From assembly GCA_022511485.1 (NCBI GenBank), contig JAFLUJ010000057.1:1-12707 (forward strand): DNA of 12,707 nt. The letters run 5' to 3'. Positions 1 to 7,134 of this stretch are shown in pieces; the first letter of the stretch is position 1; every line of letters starts with the position of its first letter. The position numbers were made by a program, and so were the translations under genes. The notes under the pieces were generated by a model. It was given only the letters and a program-made list of their open reading frames with translations. It was not told where the DNA came from and did no database searches. This DNA is from Oscillospiraceae bacterium. GTDB taxonomy: Bacteria; Bacillota; Clostridia; Oscillospirales; Ruminococcaceae.

Positions 1-641
1 ATGGTGGAGGTCTTGACCGTCTCAAGGCTCTGCTCCTTCATTTTGATGCAGCAGAAGACCTCCGCCGCAAGGAAGATCACAGCAACTATAAGAGCAATAA
101 GTGCAAAGCCTCTGCGCTCGTCTCCTCCGCCAAGAGCGCCAACAATAATAAGCGTTCCCACCATGATTATCGCCGAGCCCACGCTTGCGCAGGAGCGTCC
201 CACAACGGAAAGATTTTCCCTGTCCTTCGGCGTCTCTGTTATAGCTGGTATCATGGACCAGAAGGGAATATCCATCATCGTATAAGTGGTCCCCCAGAGA
301 ATGTATATCACCGCAAAGTAGACCATCAGACCTGTCCCGCTCATATTAGGAGCTGCAAACAGAGCATAAAGAACAACCGCATTAAGAGCCGTTCCGCTGA
401 AGAGCCATGGACGGAATCTTCCCCAGCGCGTACGGGTCTTTGCAACAAGGATACCCATGAACGGGTCGTTGATGGCGTCAAAAACTCTTGCTATCATCAG
501 GATAAGTCCCACAAATGTGGCGGGAAGCCCCAGAATATCCTGATAATAATACATTACATATGATGCGGAAAGGGCATATACCATGTCCTTTCCCACTGCC
601 CCTACCCCGAAAGCGGCAGTTTGTGTTTTTGTAAGCTTCAT
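1..641 (-). CDS. GPH-family sugar:cation symporter (MFS), C-terminus cut by window edge
   Basis: This membrane permease probably imports a glycoside or oligosaccharide with a cation, like MelB, GusB and XynB-type members of the glycoside-pentoside-hexuronide family. The start and the first 213 residues are visible. The protein begins MKLTKTQTAAFGVGAVGKDM. The family motif between helices 2 and 3 is clear near residues 53-79 (DAINDPFMGILVAKTRTRWG then RFRPW). The helix 4/5 segment DIPFWSMIPAITETPKDREN is also typical of the family. About half of a usual 450-residue protein is present. The ATG lies one base after the stop of the upstream GH2 gene, and its ribosome binding site (GGGGG) is inside the end of that gene, so the two are very likely co-transcribed and translationally coupled. 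The substrate is inferred from the GH2 neighbour and cannot be named from the sequence. Confidence 0.93.
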   Translation of the reverse strand, partial: MKLTKTQTAAFGVGAVGKDMVYALSASYVMYYYQDILGLPATFVGLILMIARVFDAINDPFMGILVAKTRTRWGRFRPWLFSGTALNAVVLYALFAAPNMSGTGLMVYFAVIYILWGTTYTMMDIPFWSMIPAITETPKDRENLSVVGRSCASVGSAIIMVGTLIIVGALGGGDERRGFALIALIVAVIFLAAEVFCCIKMKEQSLETVKTST

Positions 642-642
642 A

Positions 643-3003
643 TTATATTTCCCCCTTGTTTATCTTTATCTTGAAATCAACAGTAACACTTTCTGTCTGA
701 CTTGTGAAGACCGTGAGAGTGCCTGAACCCTCCTTTCCAACAGTGCGGATGTATGTACCGCAGCTTCCTCCCTCAAGAGTAACGGCGGAAGGACCGATAA
801 GCTCAATATCCCCATTGACCGACAAAAGAACGGGAAGCTGTGCATAGGGTGCAGGAGAATCATGCTCGTCAAGAAGCCTTATCCGCACCGCCGCCATGTC
901 GTAAACTTCTCCCTCAGTCAGGTCTGTATGACTGGGAATTACCGAAAGATGCAGCTTTGCCGACGGACATTTCGTAACGGAAGCAACTGTCTTTCCGTCC
1001 TTTATTGCGTCAAACCTCCATACTGTAGATTCGCCACCCCAATTTCCCACATACTTTCCGTAAAGGTCGTAGCCGTCCTTGAAGGACATTTTATATTTTA
1101 CCATGCAGCAGCCCATGAGAAGCTTGTCTTTGAGAGGCATTCCGGAAAGTCCGTACTTTCCTGCGGAGATAAGACACTTTCTAAGCATATCCGCTTTTGC
1201 CTTCGGGAACCCCTCCTTGGTTTCCAGCAGCTCGCCGATGGTGTCGTCAACAGCTATAGGACCGTGTTTTAAAGCCTTCCATCCCTGTGGACGAAGCTTG
1301 GTTACGAAGTCACCGTTCTTGTATAGCTCTATTTCGTCTGCATTGGTGAAGACGTACACACTGCCAAGCTGTCCTCCGGGATAATCCCCTATATCCATTG
1401 GCGAGCCTATCTCCAGAACGGGAAACTCCTCACCCTGGGAAGCATAGAACGCAGCGGCAAGCTTTGGATTTCTGAAAGCGTCCATAACGCCGTGATAGCA
1501 TATCCTGTCCCCTGAGCCGAAATCCTTGTGAGTAGGATAATCAAACATACACCAGCTATAGAAGCCCACATGACCTCCGTCTGACATTGCCGCGTCAAGA
1601 ACTCTGGCATGACGCAGCGCCTGCTCCTGACGGTTCTGCCATGGGTCAAATGATTTCGTCGGATACATATGACCGTTGCACTCGGAAATAAGCAGCGGCT
1701 TTTCCTGATCGGGAGAAACATCCTTTTTCAGTCTTGCCCCCGCATTGTTTCCGGTGTGGGAGAAATCGTTGAAAGCATAAACGTCCTCCAGCAGACTGCT
1801 TTTTTCCAGATACCGCACACCTGTAGTGGCACGGCTTGGGTCAAGCTCATGGGCAATGGCATTTGTCCGGGTGTAGAATTCATCGTCATCCTGACTTTCA
1901 TTTATACGAACTCCCCAGATAATGATACTGGGGTGATTCCGATACTGAGTTACCATCTCACGGACATTTTCACACGCCTGTGTTTTCCAGTCCTCGTCTC
2001 CGATATGCTGCCAGCCGGGAAGCTCGGTAAAAACCAGCAGACCCTGCCTGTCACATTCATCAATAAAATAATGGCTCTGAGGATAATGGCTTGTGCGGAC
2101 GGTATTGCATTGGAGCTCATGCTTTATGATACGGACATCCTCCCGCTGGAGCTGCTCGGGAACAGCATATCCCACATAGGGGAATGACTGGTGGCGGTTC
2201 ACTCCCCGCAGAAAAAGCCTTTCTCCGTTGAGGTAAAATCCATCGTTCCGGAACTCCGCTGTTCTGAATCCGAATGTGACTTCCTGAACGTCACCCTCCG
2301 TTTCATTTTCTATCAAAGTTACCCTGCACTTGTAAAGAACGGGAGAATCCACCGACCAGGGCTTTGCTTTAGGAACAGAAAGAGTAATATTTGTTTTTCC
2401 GGGATAGGCTGTACCGCTTGCAGAAATTTCACCATCCGGGTCTATTATCTCAAACCGCAGGGAGCTTCCCTCTGACATATCCGCCTCGCAGGATACCTCC
2501 GCAGAAGTCAGATCGGGAGTATGCACAAAAATGTCCGATATTATTTTTTGCGGTCGGATGTCAAACCACACATCCCGATATATACCTCCGTATGTCAGGT
2601 AGTCAATGACGAATCCAAAGGGCGGTACAGACGGATTTTCCGTGGTGTCGAGCCTGACGGCAATAAGATTTTTTGCGCCGTATTTCAGATGATCGGTAAT
2701 TTCCACACGGAACGAGGTATAACCGCATCGGTGGGATGAGACCTCCTTACCGTTAACATAAATATCAGCAATATGCGCCGCGCCGTCAAACTGCAAAAAC
2801 AGCCGTTTCCCCCGGAGCTCCTCCGGAATTTCAAGACGTCTGCGATATCCGCACACAGTCTCGTAATCGGAGGGATCAGCGTAATGAAGCGGCATTTCCT
2901 TTACAGTATGGGGCAGACGAACTTCCTCCACATTCCCAACGCCGTTCAGAAATCCATCATCACATTTTCTGACGAATCCCCAGTTATTGTTGATCCTTAT
3001 CAT
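643..3003 (-). CDS. Glycoside hydrolase family 2 (beta-galactosidase-like), cytoplasmic
   Basis: This 786-residue retaining glycosidase probably hydrolyses a terminal beta-linked sugar. An N-terminal sugar-binding jelly-roll domain covers about residues 1-160 and contains YLTYGGIYRDVWFDI. An Ig-like domain follows to about 255, then a TIM-barrel catalytic domain (about 256-525), then beta-rich C-terminal domains. The acid/base glutamate is E369 in IIIWGVRINES and the nucleophile is E441 in LLISECNGHMYPTK. The 72-residue gap between them suits GH2 enzymes. There is no signal peptide, so the enzyme acts inside the cell on sugar brought in by the coupled permease downstream. The ATG at 3003 is chosen over an in-frame ATG at 3033 because AAGGGGG sits just upstream of it and the N-terminus then begins MIRINNNWGF. 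Beta-galactosidase is the most likely activity; beta-glucuronidase or another GH2 activity is not excluded. Confidence 0.93.
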   Translation of the reverse strand: MIRINNNWGFVRKCDDGFLNGVGNVEEVRLPHTVKEMPLHYADPSDYETVCGYRRRLEIPEELRGKRLFLQFDGAAHIADIYVNGKEVSSHRCGYTSFRVEITDHLKYGAKNLIAVRLDTTENPSVPPFGFVIDYLTYGGIYRDVWFDIRPQKIISDIFVHTPDLTSAEVSCEADMSEGSSLRFEIIDPDGEISASGTAYPGKTNITLSVPKAKPWSVDSPVLYKCRVTLIENETEGDVQEVTFGFRTAEFRNDGFYLNGERLFLRGVNRHQSFPYVGYAVPEQLQREDVRIIKHELQCNTVRTSHYPQSHYFIDECDRQGLLVFTELPGWQHIGDEDWKTQACENVREMVTQYRNHPSIIIWGVRINESQDDDEFYTRTNAIAHELDPSRATTGVRYLEKSSLLEDVYAFNDFSHTGNNAGARLKKDVSPDQEKPLLISECNGHMYPTKSFDPWQNRQEQALRHARVLDAAMSDGGHVGFYSWCMFDYPTHKDFGSGDRICYHGVMDAFRNPKLAAAFYASQGEEFPVLEIGSPMDIGDYPGGQLGSVYVFTNADEIELYKNGDFVTKLRPQGWKALKHGPIAVDDTIGELLETKEGFPKAKADMLRKCLISAGKYGLSGMPLKDKLLMGCCMVKYKMSFKDGYDLYGKYVGNWGGESTVWRFDAIKDGKTVASVTKCPSAKLHLSVIPSHTDLTEGEVYDMAAVRIRLLDEHDSPAPYAQLPVLLSVNGDIELIGPSAVTLEGGSCGTYIRTVGKEGSGTLTVFTSQTESVTVDFKIKINKGEI

Positions 3004-3034
3004 AGTATTCCCCCTTATTTTAAGACCGGACAAT

Positions 3035-3046
3035 AATTGTTCAATT
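3035..3046. promoter_or_regulatory. Small palindrome AATTG-TT-CAATT before the GH2 start (possible operator)
   Basis: A 12-bp sequence with two perfect 5-bp arms lies about 30 bases upstream of the GH2 start codon, in the 5' leader. Its position suits a repressor site, but AT-rich palindromes of this length arise by chance and no regulator gene is next to it. Confidence 0.2.
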
Positions 3047-3066
3047 TTCCTATGATACTTGTTCCA

Positions 3067-3217
3067 AATTCAAATAATAGACAAAGTCTATTATTTGAAT
3101 TGCCGCCTTAACAGTCGGCAAGAACGTGCATTGAACGGCTTCCTCGGCAGCTGTGCTGCCACGACGTATACTATATATACGGCGAATCAAAGCATTGATT
3201 TTGTCAATGTTTTGATT
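3067..3217. repeat. Block of consecutive hairpins; possible small interspersed repeat or structured 5' leader
   Basis: Five inverted repeats follow each other. A perfect 16-bp palindrome with a 3-base loop spans 3067-3101 (AATTCAAATAATAGAC, AAA, complement). The others are TGCCG/CGGCA at 3101-3120, GGCAG/CTGCC at 3146-3160, CGTATA/TATACG at 3165-3181, and a 14-bp stem with one mismatch at 3185-3217. Such density in a short non-coding stretch is typical of miniature repeats or of a structured leader RNA. The block lies downstream of a candidate minus-strand promoter at 3242-3270, so it would be in the 5' leader of the GH2 transcript. A 106-codon minus-strand frame crosses the region, but it has no recognisable domain and ends inside the GH2 leader, so I do not call it a gene. 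Whether copies exist elsewhere in the genome cannot be seen here. Confidence 0.55.
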
Positions 3218-3241
3218 GAGGAATAGTATGACCATAATTAC

Positions 3242-3270
3242 AGTATACATCAAATTACAGCAAATTGCAA
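3242..3270 (-). promoter_or_regulatory. Candidate sigma-A promoter of the GH2-permease operon
   Basis: On the minus strand TTGCAA (3265-3270) and TATACT (3242-3247) are separated by 17 bases. Initiation near 3235 would give a leader of about 230 bases that passes through the hairpin block. The -35 box is only a partial match, and no better promoter is seen closer to the start codon. Confidence 0.45.
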
Positions 3271-3296
3271 TACCAGCAATGCGGCGGAGTTTATAC

Positions 3297-3334
3297 AAAA
3301 GCTCCGTGAGCCTCCAAAGACTCACGGAGCTTTT
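3297..3334. terminator. Rho-independent terminator, bidirectional, after spoIIID
   Basis: A perfect 14-bp inverted repeat (AAAAGCTCCGTGAG and its complement) has a 10-base loop, with T runs on both strands. It lies 27 bases after the spoIIID stop codon and separates that gene from the GH2 operon promoter. Confidence 0.88.
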
Positions 3335-3360
3335 CAATATACTTACCTGCGTTTTATCCG

Positions 3361-3636
3361 TCAATCGCATTTCCGCGATTTTTCCTCATACTTGTGTTTT
3401 GTAGCCATTCCGCCCCGAATATGTCTTTCCTGTTTGTTGATCTCCAAAACCTCTTTCACTGCCGGATACATCTGTGGACATACTACGGGGAGCTTCTCGG
3501 TTATATCTTTATGTACGGTTGATTTTGAAATTCCGAACTGTTTAGCAGCGGCACGAACAGTAGCTTTATTCTCGAGGATATAACGTCCGAGAACCACGGC
3601 GCGTTCCTCAATATCCTGACCTGCTTTTACCTTCAA
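3361..3636 (-). CDS. spoIIID: SpoIIID, mother-cell sporulation transcription factor
   Basis: SpoIIID is a small DNA-binding regulator that acts in the mother cell during endospore formation, switching gene expression between the sigma-E and sigma-K stages. The product is about 91 residues, close to the 93 of the Bacillus protein. It shows the family's helix-turn-helix (AAAKQFGISKSTVHKDITEK), the following LP segment, and the basic tail HIRGGMATKHKY. I prefer a TTG start at 3636, because GGAG lies 8 bases upstream of it. The in-frame GTG at 3645 is only one base from that same GGAG and would be poorly placed. The gene stands alone between two terminators. Its presence indicates an organism able to form spores, or one derived from such an ancestor. 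Confidence 0.93.
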   Translation of the reverse strand: MKVKAGQDIEERAVVLGRYILENKATVRAAAKQFGISKSTVHKDITEKLPVVCPQMYPAVKEVLEINKQERHIRGGMATKHKYEEKSRKCD

Positions 3637-3668
3637 TATGCTCACTCCAATACACAGTATTTCTATCT

Positions 3669-3698
3669 ATGTATATGCGTGAGATTTCCTCTTAATGA
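3669..3698 (-). promoter_or_regulatory. Candidate sigma-E-type promoter of spoIIID
   Basis: On the minus strand TCATTAA (3692-3698) is followed after 14 bases by CATATACAT (3669-3677). The spacing and general form resemble sigma-E promoters (about KMATAWW, 14 bases, CATACAMT), with a few mismatches. Initiation would fall about 25 bases before the TTG start. Bacillus spoIIID is transcribed by sigma-E, which makes this plausible. Confidence 0.4.
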
Positions 3699-3717
3699 CG
3701 GTTATCCTGAGACATAA

Positions 3718-3754
3718 TTAAGCTGATCCCGCCCCAAGAACGAGATCAGCTTAA
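3718..3754 (-). terminator. Terminator-like hairpin after the dockerin gene
   Basis: Perfect 11-bp arms (TTAAGCTGATC and complement) enclose a 15-base loop, 18 bases past the stop codon of the dockerin gene. The T tract is weak (TTAATTATG), so termination efficiency is uncertain. Confidence 0.6.
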
Positions 3755-3772
3755 GATACATATTATTTAATT

Positions 3773-5548
3773 TCAGAACAGATCAGTATTGCCTGCTGCA
3801 TAACGCATAATAAGCTCCGCGTCTTCACGGCTGATAATGCCGTCACCGTTAACATCTGCCGCATCCTGATCAATAGTTACATACTCTTCATTTCCTATAT
3901 AAGCGAGGATCAATGCAGCATCAAAAACGTCAACAGTGCCATCGCCGTCCGCATCGCCTTTTAGAACACCAGTTCCTGTATTTCCGCTGTTATCACTGCC
4001 GTTATTGTCGTTATCATTGCCATTATTGCCATTATTGCCATCATCACCGGAGCTTCCGCTGTCCCACTGATCTCCGCCCTCATTGTCATTGCTGCCGCCG
4101 TTGTTTCCGCTGTCATCTATGGGTTCGTTGTCCTCCTCATCTGTCAGACGGAGTACATTGATATTAACATCCCTATTGTTGGAGATCGTATTTCCCGCCC
4201 AATAAATAGAACCATCAATATAAACCGGCATTGTACAGGGATTGAGACGAGCCGTCTTGGAAAACAGTGTCGCAGGCTTCACCACATTACCGTATTGATC
4301 CAGTATCATGTAGTACAAGCCGTCGTATCTGTTGTACGCCCAGCCCCAGACCCAAGCTTTTCTGTCTCCCCGCTCAAAAAGGACAACGATCCTTCCGTCG
4401 TCAGTGCCTACCACCTGGGGATTTTCAATGGTAGAATCCGTGTAGTCAAGAAGCCATTTCACACCATAATTTGTTACCTGCTTGTCTCCGTTAGGACCGC
4501 TGAGACCCGAACGTGTTCCCTTCGTTACATAAGCGGATTCCTGTGAAAGATCAGCATAAGGATCAAATATCTGAACAAAAAGCTGTTCCCTTTCAGATGC
4601 AGCATCCGATGTAAGAGAAGGAGCTGCAGTTCCTACCAGAGCTGCCGTACCGTTGCCCAGAGAAACAATACCCGCCAGATGAGCAAAGTTATTATTAATG
4701 ACGCCCCATTTTTCGTTTTTATATGCATCCTTTTCAATCCAGAAGTGGAAGGTATATCCCTTTTTGTAATTGATCACGCCAAGAGAGCCTACCTCTACAG
4801 CATATGTGGAAAACGCACGTTCATTGGCATCTCCTTCGCTTAGGAAAAGAAAGCTTTTATATCCGAACGGAATAGTTCTGTGTGCAAAGGAGTGAGAGCT
4901 TATCCATGCTGTATCCTTCATCGTCATAAATGTGTTGATGTTTATTATCCAGACTGAATTAGCCTGATGTCCGTTGTACATTTCCCTGCCGTAGTGGACT
5001 GCCATTACATTGTCAGCTATTGCTGCGGATACTCCCGAATCAAATGGGATCTTTGTATTGTAACCGCTTCCATGATAGGACTGGAGACTGGAGCTTCCGT
5101 TGTTACCCACCGTCATCATAGGTTCTCCTCCGCTGGGAAGATACTTTGAAATGAACACCGTCTGCTTGCTTGTATCGCTGGTTTCATTGACCTCGCCGGT
5201 CACAGCATAAAAGTATCCGTTGGCGTCGCATACTACCGTTCCAAATACAGAATGAGCTTTCTTAAGCTTAAGATCGTCCGATACGACAGAACCGTCTGCT
5301 GCAGTCTTTACTATGGTGATCTCGTCTGTACCGTCCACTGCAAGACAGAAGCTTCCATCACTATACTTAAACTGGGCAATAGGAGAAACACCATCCCAAT
5401 GGGTGTATTGTCCGCCAAGATCGGTAATATCCTTTACAACGGATGTTCTCACCTCCGACCGTATATCGGCGTAAACTGCTGCTGACGACGAAAAAGCCAT
5501 TCCCGCCGCAACTGCTGCACATACAAGCATATGTAATGCTTTCTTCAA
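3773..5548 (-). CDS. Secreted protein with C-terminal type I dockerin
   Basis: This 591-residue exported protein can probably dock onto a cohesin. A signal peptide covers about residues 1-28 (MKKALHMLVCAAVAAGMAFS, cleavage near VYA). The main region, about 30-475, is beta-rich and repetitive in character (for example YSDGSFCLAVDGTDEITIV, VCDANGYFYAV), which suggests a propeller-like fold; I recognise no catalytic family. A low-complexity N/G/D/S linker runs from about 480 to 525. The last 65 residues are a dockerin with two calcium-loop/helix repeats, DADGDGTVDVFDAALILAYI and DVNGDGIISREDAELIMRY. The start is TTG at 5548, supported by GGAGG 8 bases upstream and by the good signal peptide. It is transcribed divergently from a cohesin-like gene, hinting at a shared surface complex. 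The role of the main domain is unknown. Confidence 0.88.
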   Translation of the reverse strand: MKKALHMLVCAAVAAGMAFSSSAAVYADIRSEVRTSVVKDITDLGGQYTHWDGVSPIAQFKYSDGSFCLAVDGTDEITIVKTAADGSVVSDDLKLKKAHSVFGTVVCDANGYFYAVTGEVNETSDTSKQTVFISKYLPSGGEPMMTVGNNGSSSLQSYHGSGYNTKIPFDSGVSAAIADNVMAVHYGREMYNGHQANSVWIININTFMTMKDTAWISSHSFAHRTIPFGYKSFLFLSEGDANERAFSTYAVEVGSLGVINYKKGYTFHFWIEKDAYKNEKWGVINNNFAHLAGIVSLGNGTAALVGTAAPSLTSDAASEREQLFVQIFDPYADLSQESAYVTKGTRSGLSGPNGDKQVTNYGVKWLLDYTDSTIENPQVVGTDDGRIVVLFERGDRKAWVWGWAYNRYDGLYYMILDQYGNVVKPATLFSKTARLNPCTMPVYIDGSIYWAGNTISNNRDVNINVLRLTDEEDNEPIDDSGNNGGSNDNEGGDQWDSGSSGDDGNNGNNGNDNDNNGSDNSGNTGTGVLKGDADGDGTVDVFDAALILAYIGNEEYVTIDQDAADVNGDGIISREDAELIMRYAAGNTDLF

Positions 5549-5644
5549 TTAAGACACCTCCATGATCCGTCCGCAGCCTGTTTCCGCAGACAAATGACAT
5601 AGTGCAATACCGCATAAAAAGCGGATATTGACCTGATTAACGTT

Positions 5645-5673
5645 ATTTTATCACATCAGTTCACATATGTCAA
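5645..5673 (-). promoter_or_regulatory. Sigma-A promoter of the dockerin gene
   Basis: On the minus strand a perfect TTGACA (5668-5673) and TAAAAT (5645-5650) are 17 bases apart. Transcription would begin near 5637, giving a leader of about 88 bases before the TTG start. Confidence 0.82.
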
Positions 5674-5758
5674 GTATCCCGGGAGTAGAAATTTGACAAA
5701 AAATAACCAAATTCAACTAGCAAAAAATATACAAAATGTTGAATAATCCAAATATTTG

Positions 5759-5787
5759 TTGACAAATCACCCATTATCTTGTACAAT
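5759..5787 (+). promoter_or_regulatory. Sigma-A promoter of the cohesin-like gene
   Basis: TTGACA (5759-5764) and TACAAT (5782-5787) are exactly 17 bases apart. Transcription would begin near 5794, about 91 bases before the chosen ATG at 5885. Confidence 0.85.
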
Positions 5788-5884
5788 GTAAAATAGTAAT
5801 GACAATATGTTTGCAGGTACGCATCTGTTTCTTATAGGATGCTCCCTGAATATACAAACAGTAATAGTACTGGAGGGCGCTCAA

Positions 5885-6952
5885 ATGGGTAAAAAAATAA
5901 CAGCATGGAGCATGACCGCTGCCATGTTTCTTTTCGGACTGCTTCCCTTGGGAACTACAACATATGCAGAGGACAACTCCCCTGTTACAATTACACCCCG
6001 GATCGTTGGAACGGCAGCCTCAGATCTCAGTCCCGGAGAAAAAATTTATGTAGATGTATCTGTCAGCCCGGTGTCCACCTGTGCATTTGCCATCAATGCA
6101 TCATGGGATACAAATGATCTGGAGCTTACGGACGCCATCGCAAACAGCAGCTTCTATAACGGAAACCCGATATCATATACATATGTACCCTTTAACAAAA
6201 ACAGCGGAAATCCAGTCCCGGAGAAGGCGTTGAAGGATTACCAAAACAAAAGGACAAGCGATGTATGTGTATTTGCATATGTATCCGGAGAAAACATAGA
6301 CTGCAGCGGAGTGGCAGTAACACTGGAGTTTACCGTAAAACAGGGAGCGAACAACGGCAACAGTGAAATAGATGTATACTTTGACCCGGAAAATCCGCCT
6401 GAATCATTTGGTTCAAACTACGAAAATGTTATTAAGGATTTTGTAAAAGCATCCGACATCGACAAAGTGGTGGCTGAGATAGACTATATCCATACACCGG
6501 CGGGAAACACAAATGCGAACACCAATACTAATGCAGGCACAAATACAGGTACAAACACAAATACAACAACAGAGACAGAAGCCGCCTCACCCACGCCCGA
6601 AGTTACCAAGCCTTTTGATGAAAACGCCAGAATAGTGGAGGTCACCGATGAGACCGGTTTTTACACAGAAATAATAATTGATCCTCCGGAGGAAACATTC
6701 AGTTCCTATCCTGAAATAAACAATGGTATGGTATACGATGAATCCGTTGAAAATACTGATAATATTGATGACGACAACTATATGCCTGTCTATAACGACG
6801 ATGTAAGCGCAGCAGCGGGAACATCGGACAGAGCAGGGGAAAATATCAAGCGTATCGCCATCAGCTGTACAGCCGTACTGGCAGCGGGACTTGTCGTTCT
6901 GATGGCTCAAAAGCAAAAACGTAAAAATAACGGCAGCGATAGAATAAAATAA
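5885..6952 (+). CDS. Membrane-anchored cell-surface protein with cohesin-like domain
   Basis: This 355-residue exported protein is held at the membrane by its C-terminus. A signal peptide covers about 1-28 (MGKKITAWSMTAAMFLFGLL, cleavage near TYA). Residues about 33-200 have the pattern of cohesin/carbohydrate-binding-module beta-sandwiches: SPGEKIYVDVSVSPV, then CAFAINASWDTNDLEL, then GVAVTLEFTVKQG. A Thr/Asn-rich linker follows (about 207-232), then an acidic stretch, a hydrophobic helix at about 322-341 (IAISCTAVLAAGLVVLM) and a basic tail (QKQKRK). The helix plus basic tail looks like a direct membrane anchor; I see no LPXTG motif. The ATG at 5885 is preferred because GGAGG lies 8 bases upstream and a good signal peptide follows. 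An earlier in-frame ATG at 5807 has no ribosome binding site and is only about 13 bases from the predicted transcription start. The cohesin assignment is from pattern alone. Confidence 0.75.
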   Translation: MGKKITAWSMTAAMFLFGLLPLGTTTYAEDNSPVTITPRIVGTAASDLSPGEKIYVDVSVSPVSTCAFAINASWDTNDLELTDAIANSSFYNGNPISYTYVPFNKNSGNPVPEKALKDYQNKRTSDVCVFAYVSGENIDCSGVAVTLEFTVKQGANNGNSEIDVYFDPENPPESFGSNYENVIKDFVKASDIDKVVAEIDYIHTPAGNTNANTNTNAGTNTGTNTNTTTETEAASPTPEVTKPFDENARIVEVTDETGFYTEIIIDPPEETFSSYPEINNGMVYDESVENTDNIDDDNYMPVYNDDVSAAAGTSDRAGENIKRIAISCTAVLAAGLVVLMAQKQKRKNNGSDRIK

Positions 6953-7047
6953 GCGGGGGAGCCCCCGCAAGCGCCTTGACTCTTATCTCCTAAAGTTTGC
7001 CGATGTTTTCGCTTTGCGAAAACTCGGAGGCAAATGCGAAGCATTTG
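6953..7047. repeat. Cluster of short palindromes after the cohesin-like gene
   Basis: Three hairpins follow the stop codon directly. GCGGGGG/CCCCCGC spans 6953-6968. GTTTTCGC-TTT-GCGAAAAC spans 7005-7023 and is enclosed by an outer TTTGCC/GGCAAA stem (6996-7034). CAAATGC-GAA-GCATTTG spans 7031-7047 and would compete with that outer stem. None has a T tract, so these are not ordinary terminators; they resemble short palindromic intergenic repeats. Copy number is not visible here. Confidence 0.5.
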
Positions 7048-7084
7048 GCATAGCCCCATATCAAAGGGCAGCATAGAATGAAAC

Positions 7085-7134
7085 AAACCTTTTCCGAATC
7101 TTGTTGCTCGGAAAAGGTTTTATTTATTATTTTA
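7085..7134. terminator. Rho-independent terminator shared by convergent genes
   Basis: A perfect 13-bp stem (AAACCTTTTCCGA, 7085-7097; complement 7108-7120) with a 10-base loop is followed on the plus strand by a T-rich tail. It lies between the convergent ends of the cohesin-like gene and the binding-protein gene. The plus-strand tail overlaps the last codons of the binding-protein gene. Confidence 0.88.

Larger units (their letters stand above)
5549..5884. other. Divergent intergenic region, dockerin and cohesin-like genes
   Basis: This 336-base AT-rich gap holds the two outward-facing sigma-A promoters and both untranslated leaders (about 90 bases each). A small imperfect hairpin (CCGC/GCGG near 5610-5626) is in the dockerin leader. 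Between the two promoters is a 7-bp inverted repeat, ATTCAAC at 5711-5717 and GTTGAAT at 5738-5744, which could be a shared operator. I see no other gene in it. Confidence 0.6.

Noticed and set aside
3004..3030. TTGAAC-N16-TAAAAT as the GH2 promoter
   Set aside because: Initiation from this site would remove the ribosome binding site of the GH2 gene.
3050..3370. Minus-strand frame of 106 codons upstream of the GH2 gene
   Set aside because: It runs through a terminator and five hairpins, has no good ribosome binding site at its start and no recognisable domain. The palindromes explain the region better.
5807..5884. N-terminal extension of the cohesin-like protein from ATG 5807
   Set aside because: There is no ribosome binding site and the ATG is only about 13 bases from the predicted transcription start, whereas ATG 5885 has GGAGG and a proper signal peptide.
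6510..6580. Short tandem AC-rich repeat
   Set aside because: It is an in-frame Asn/Thr-rich linker of the surface protein, not a separate repeat element or CRISPR.
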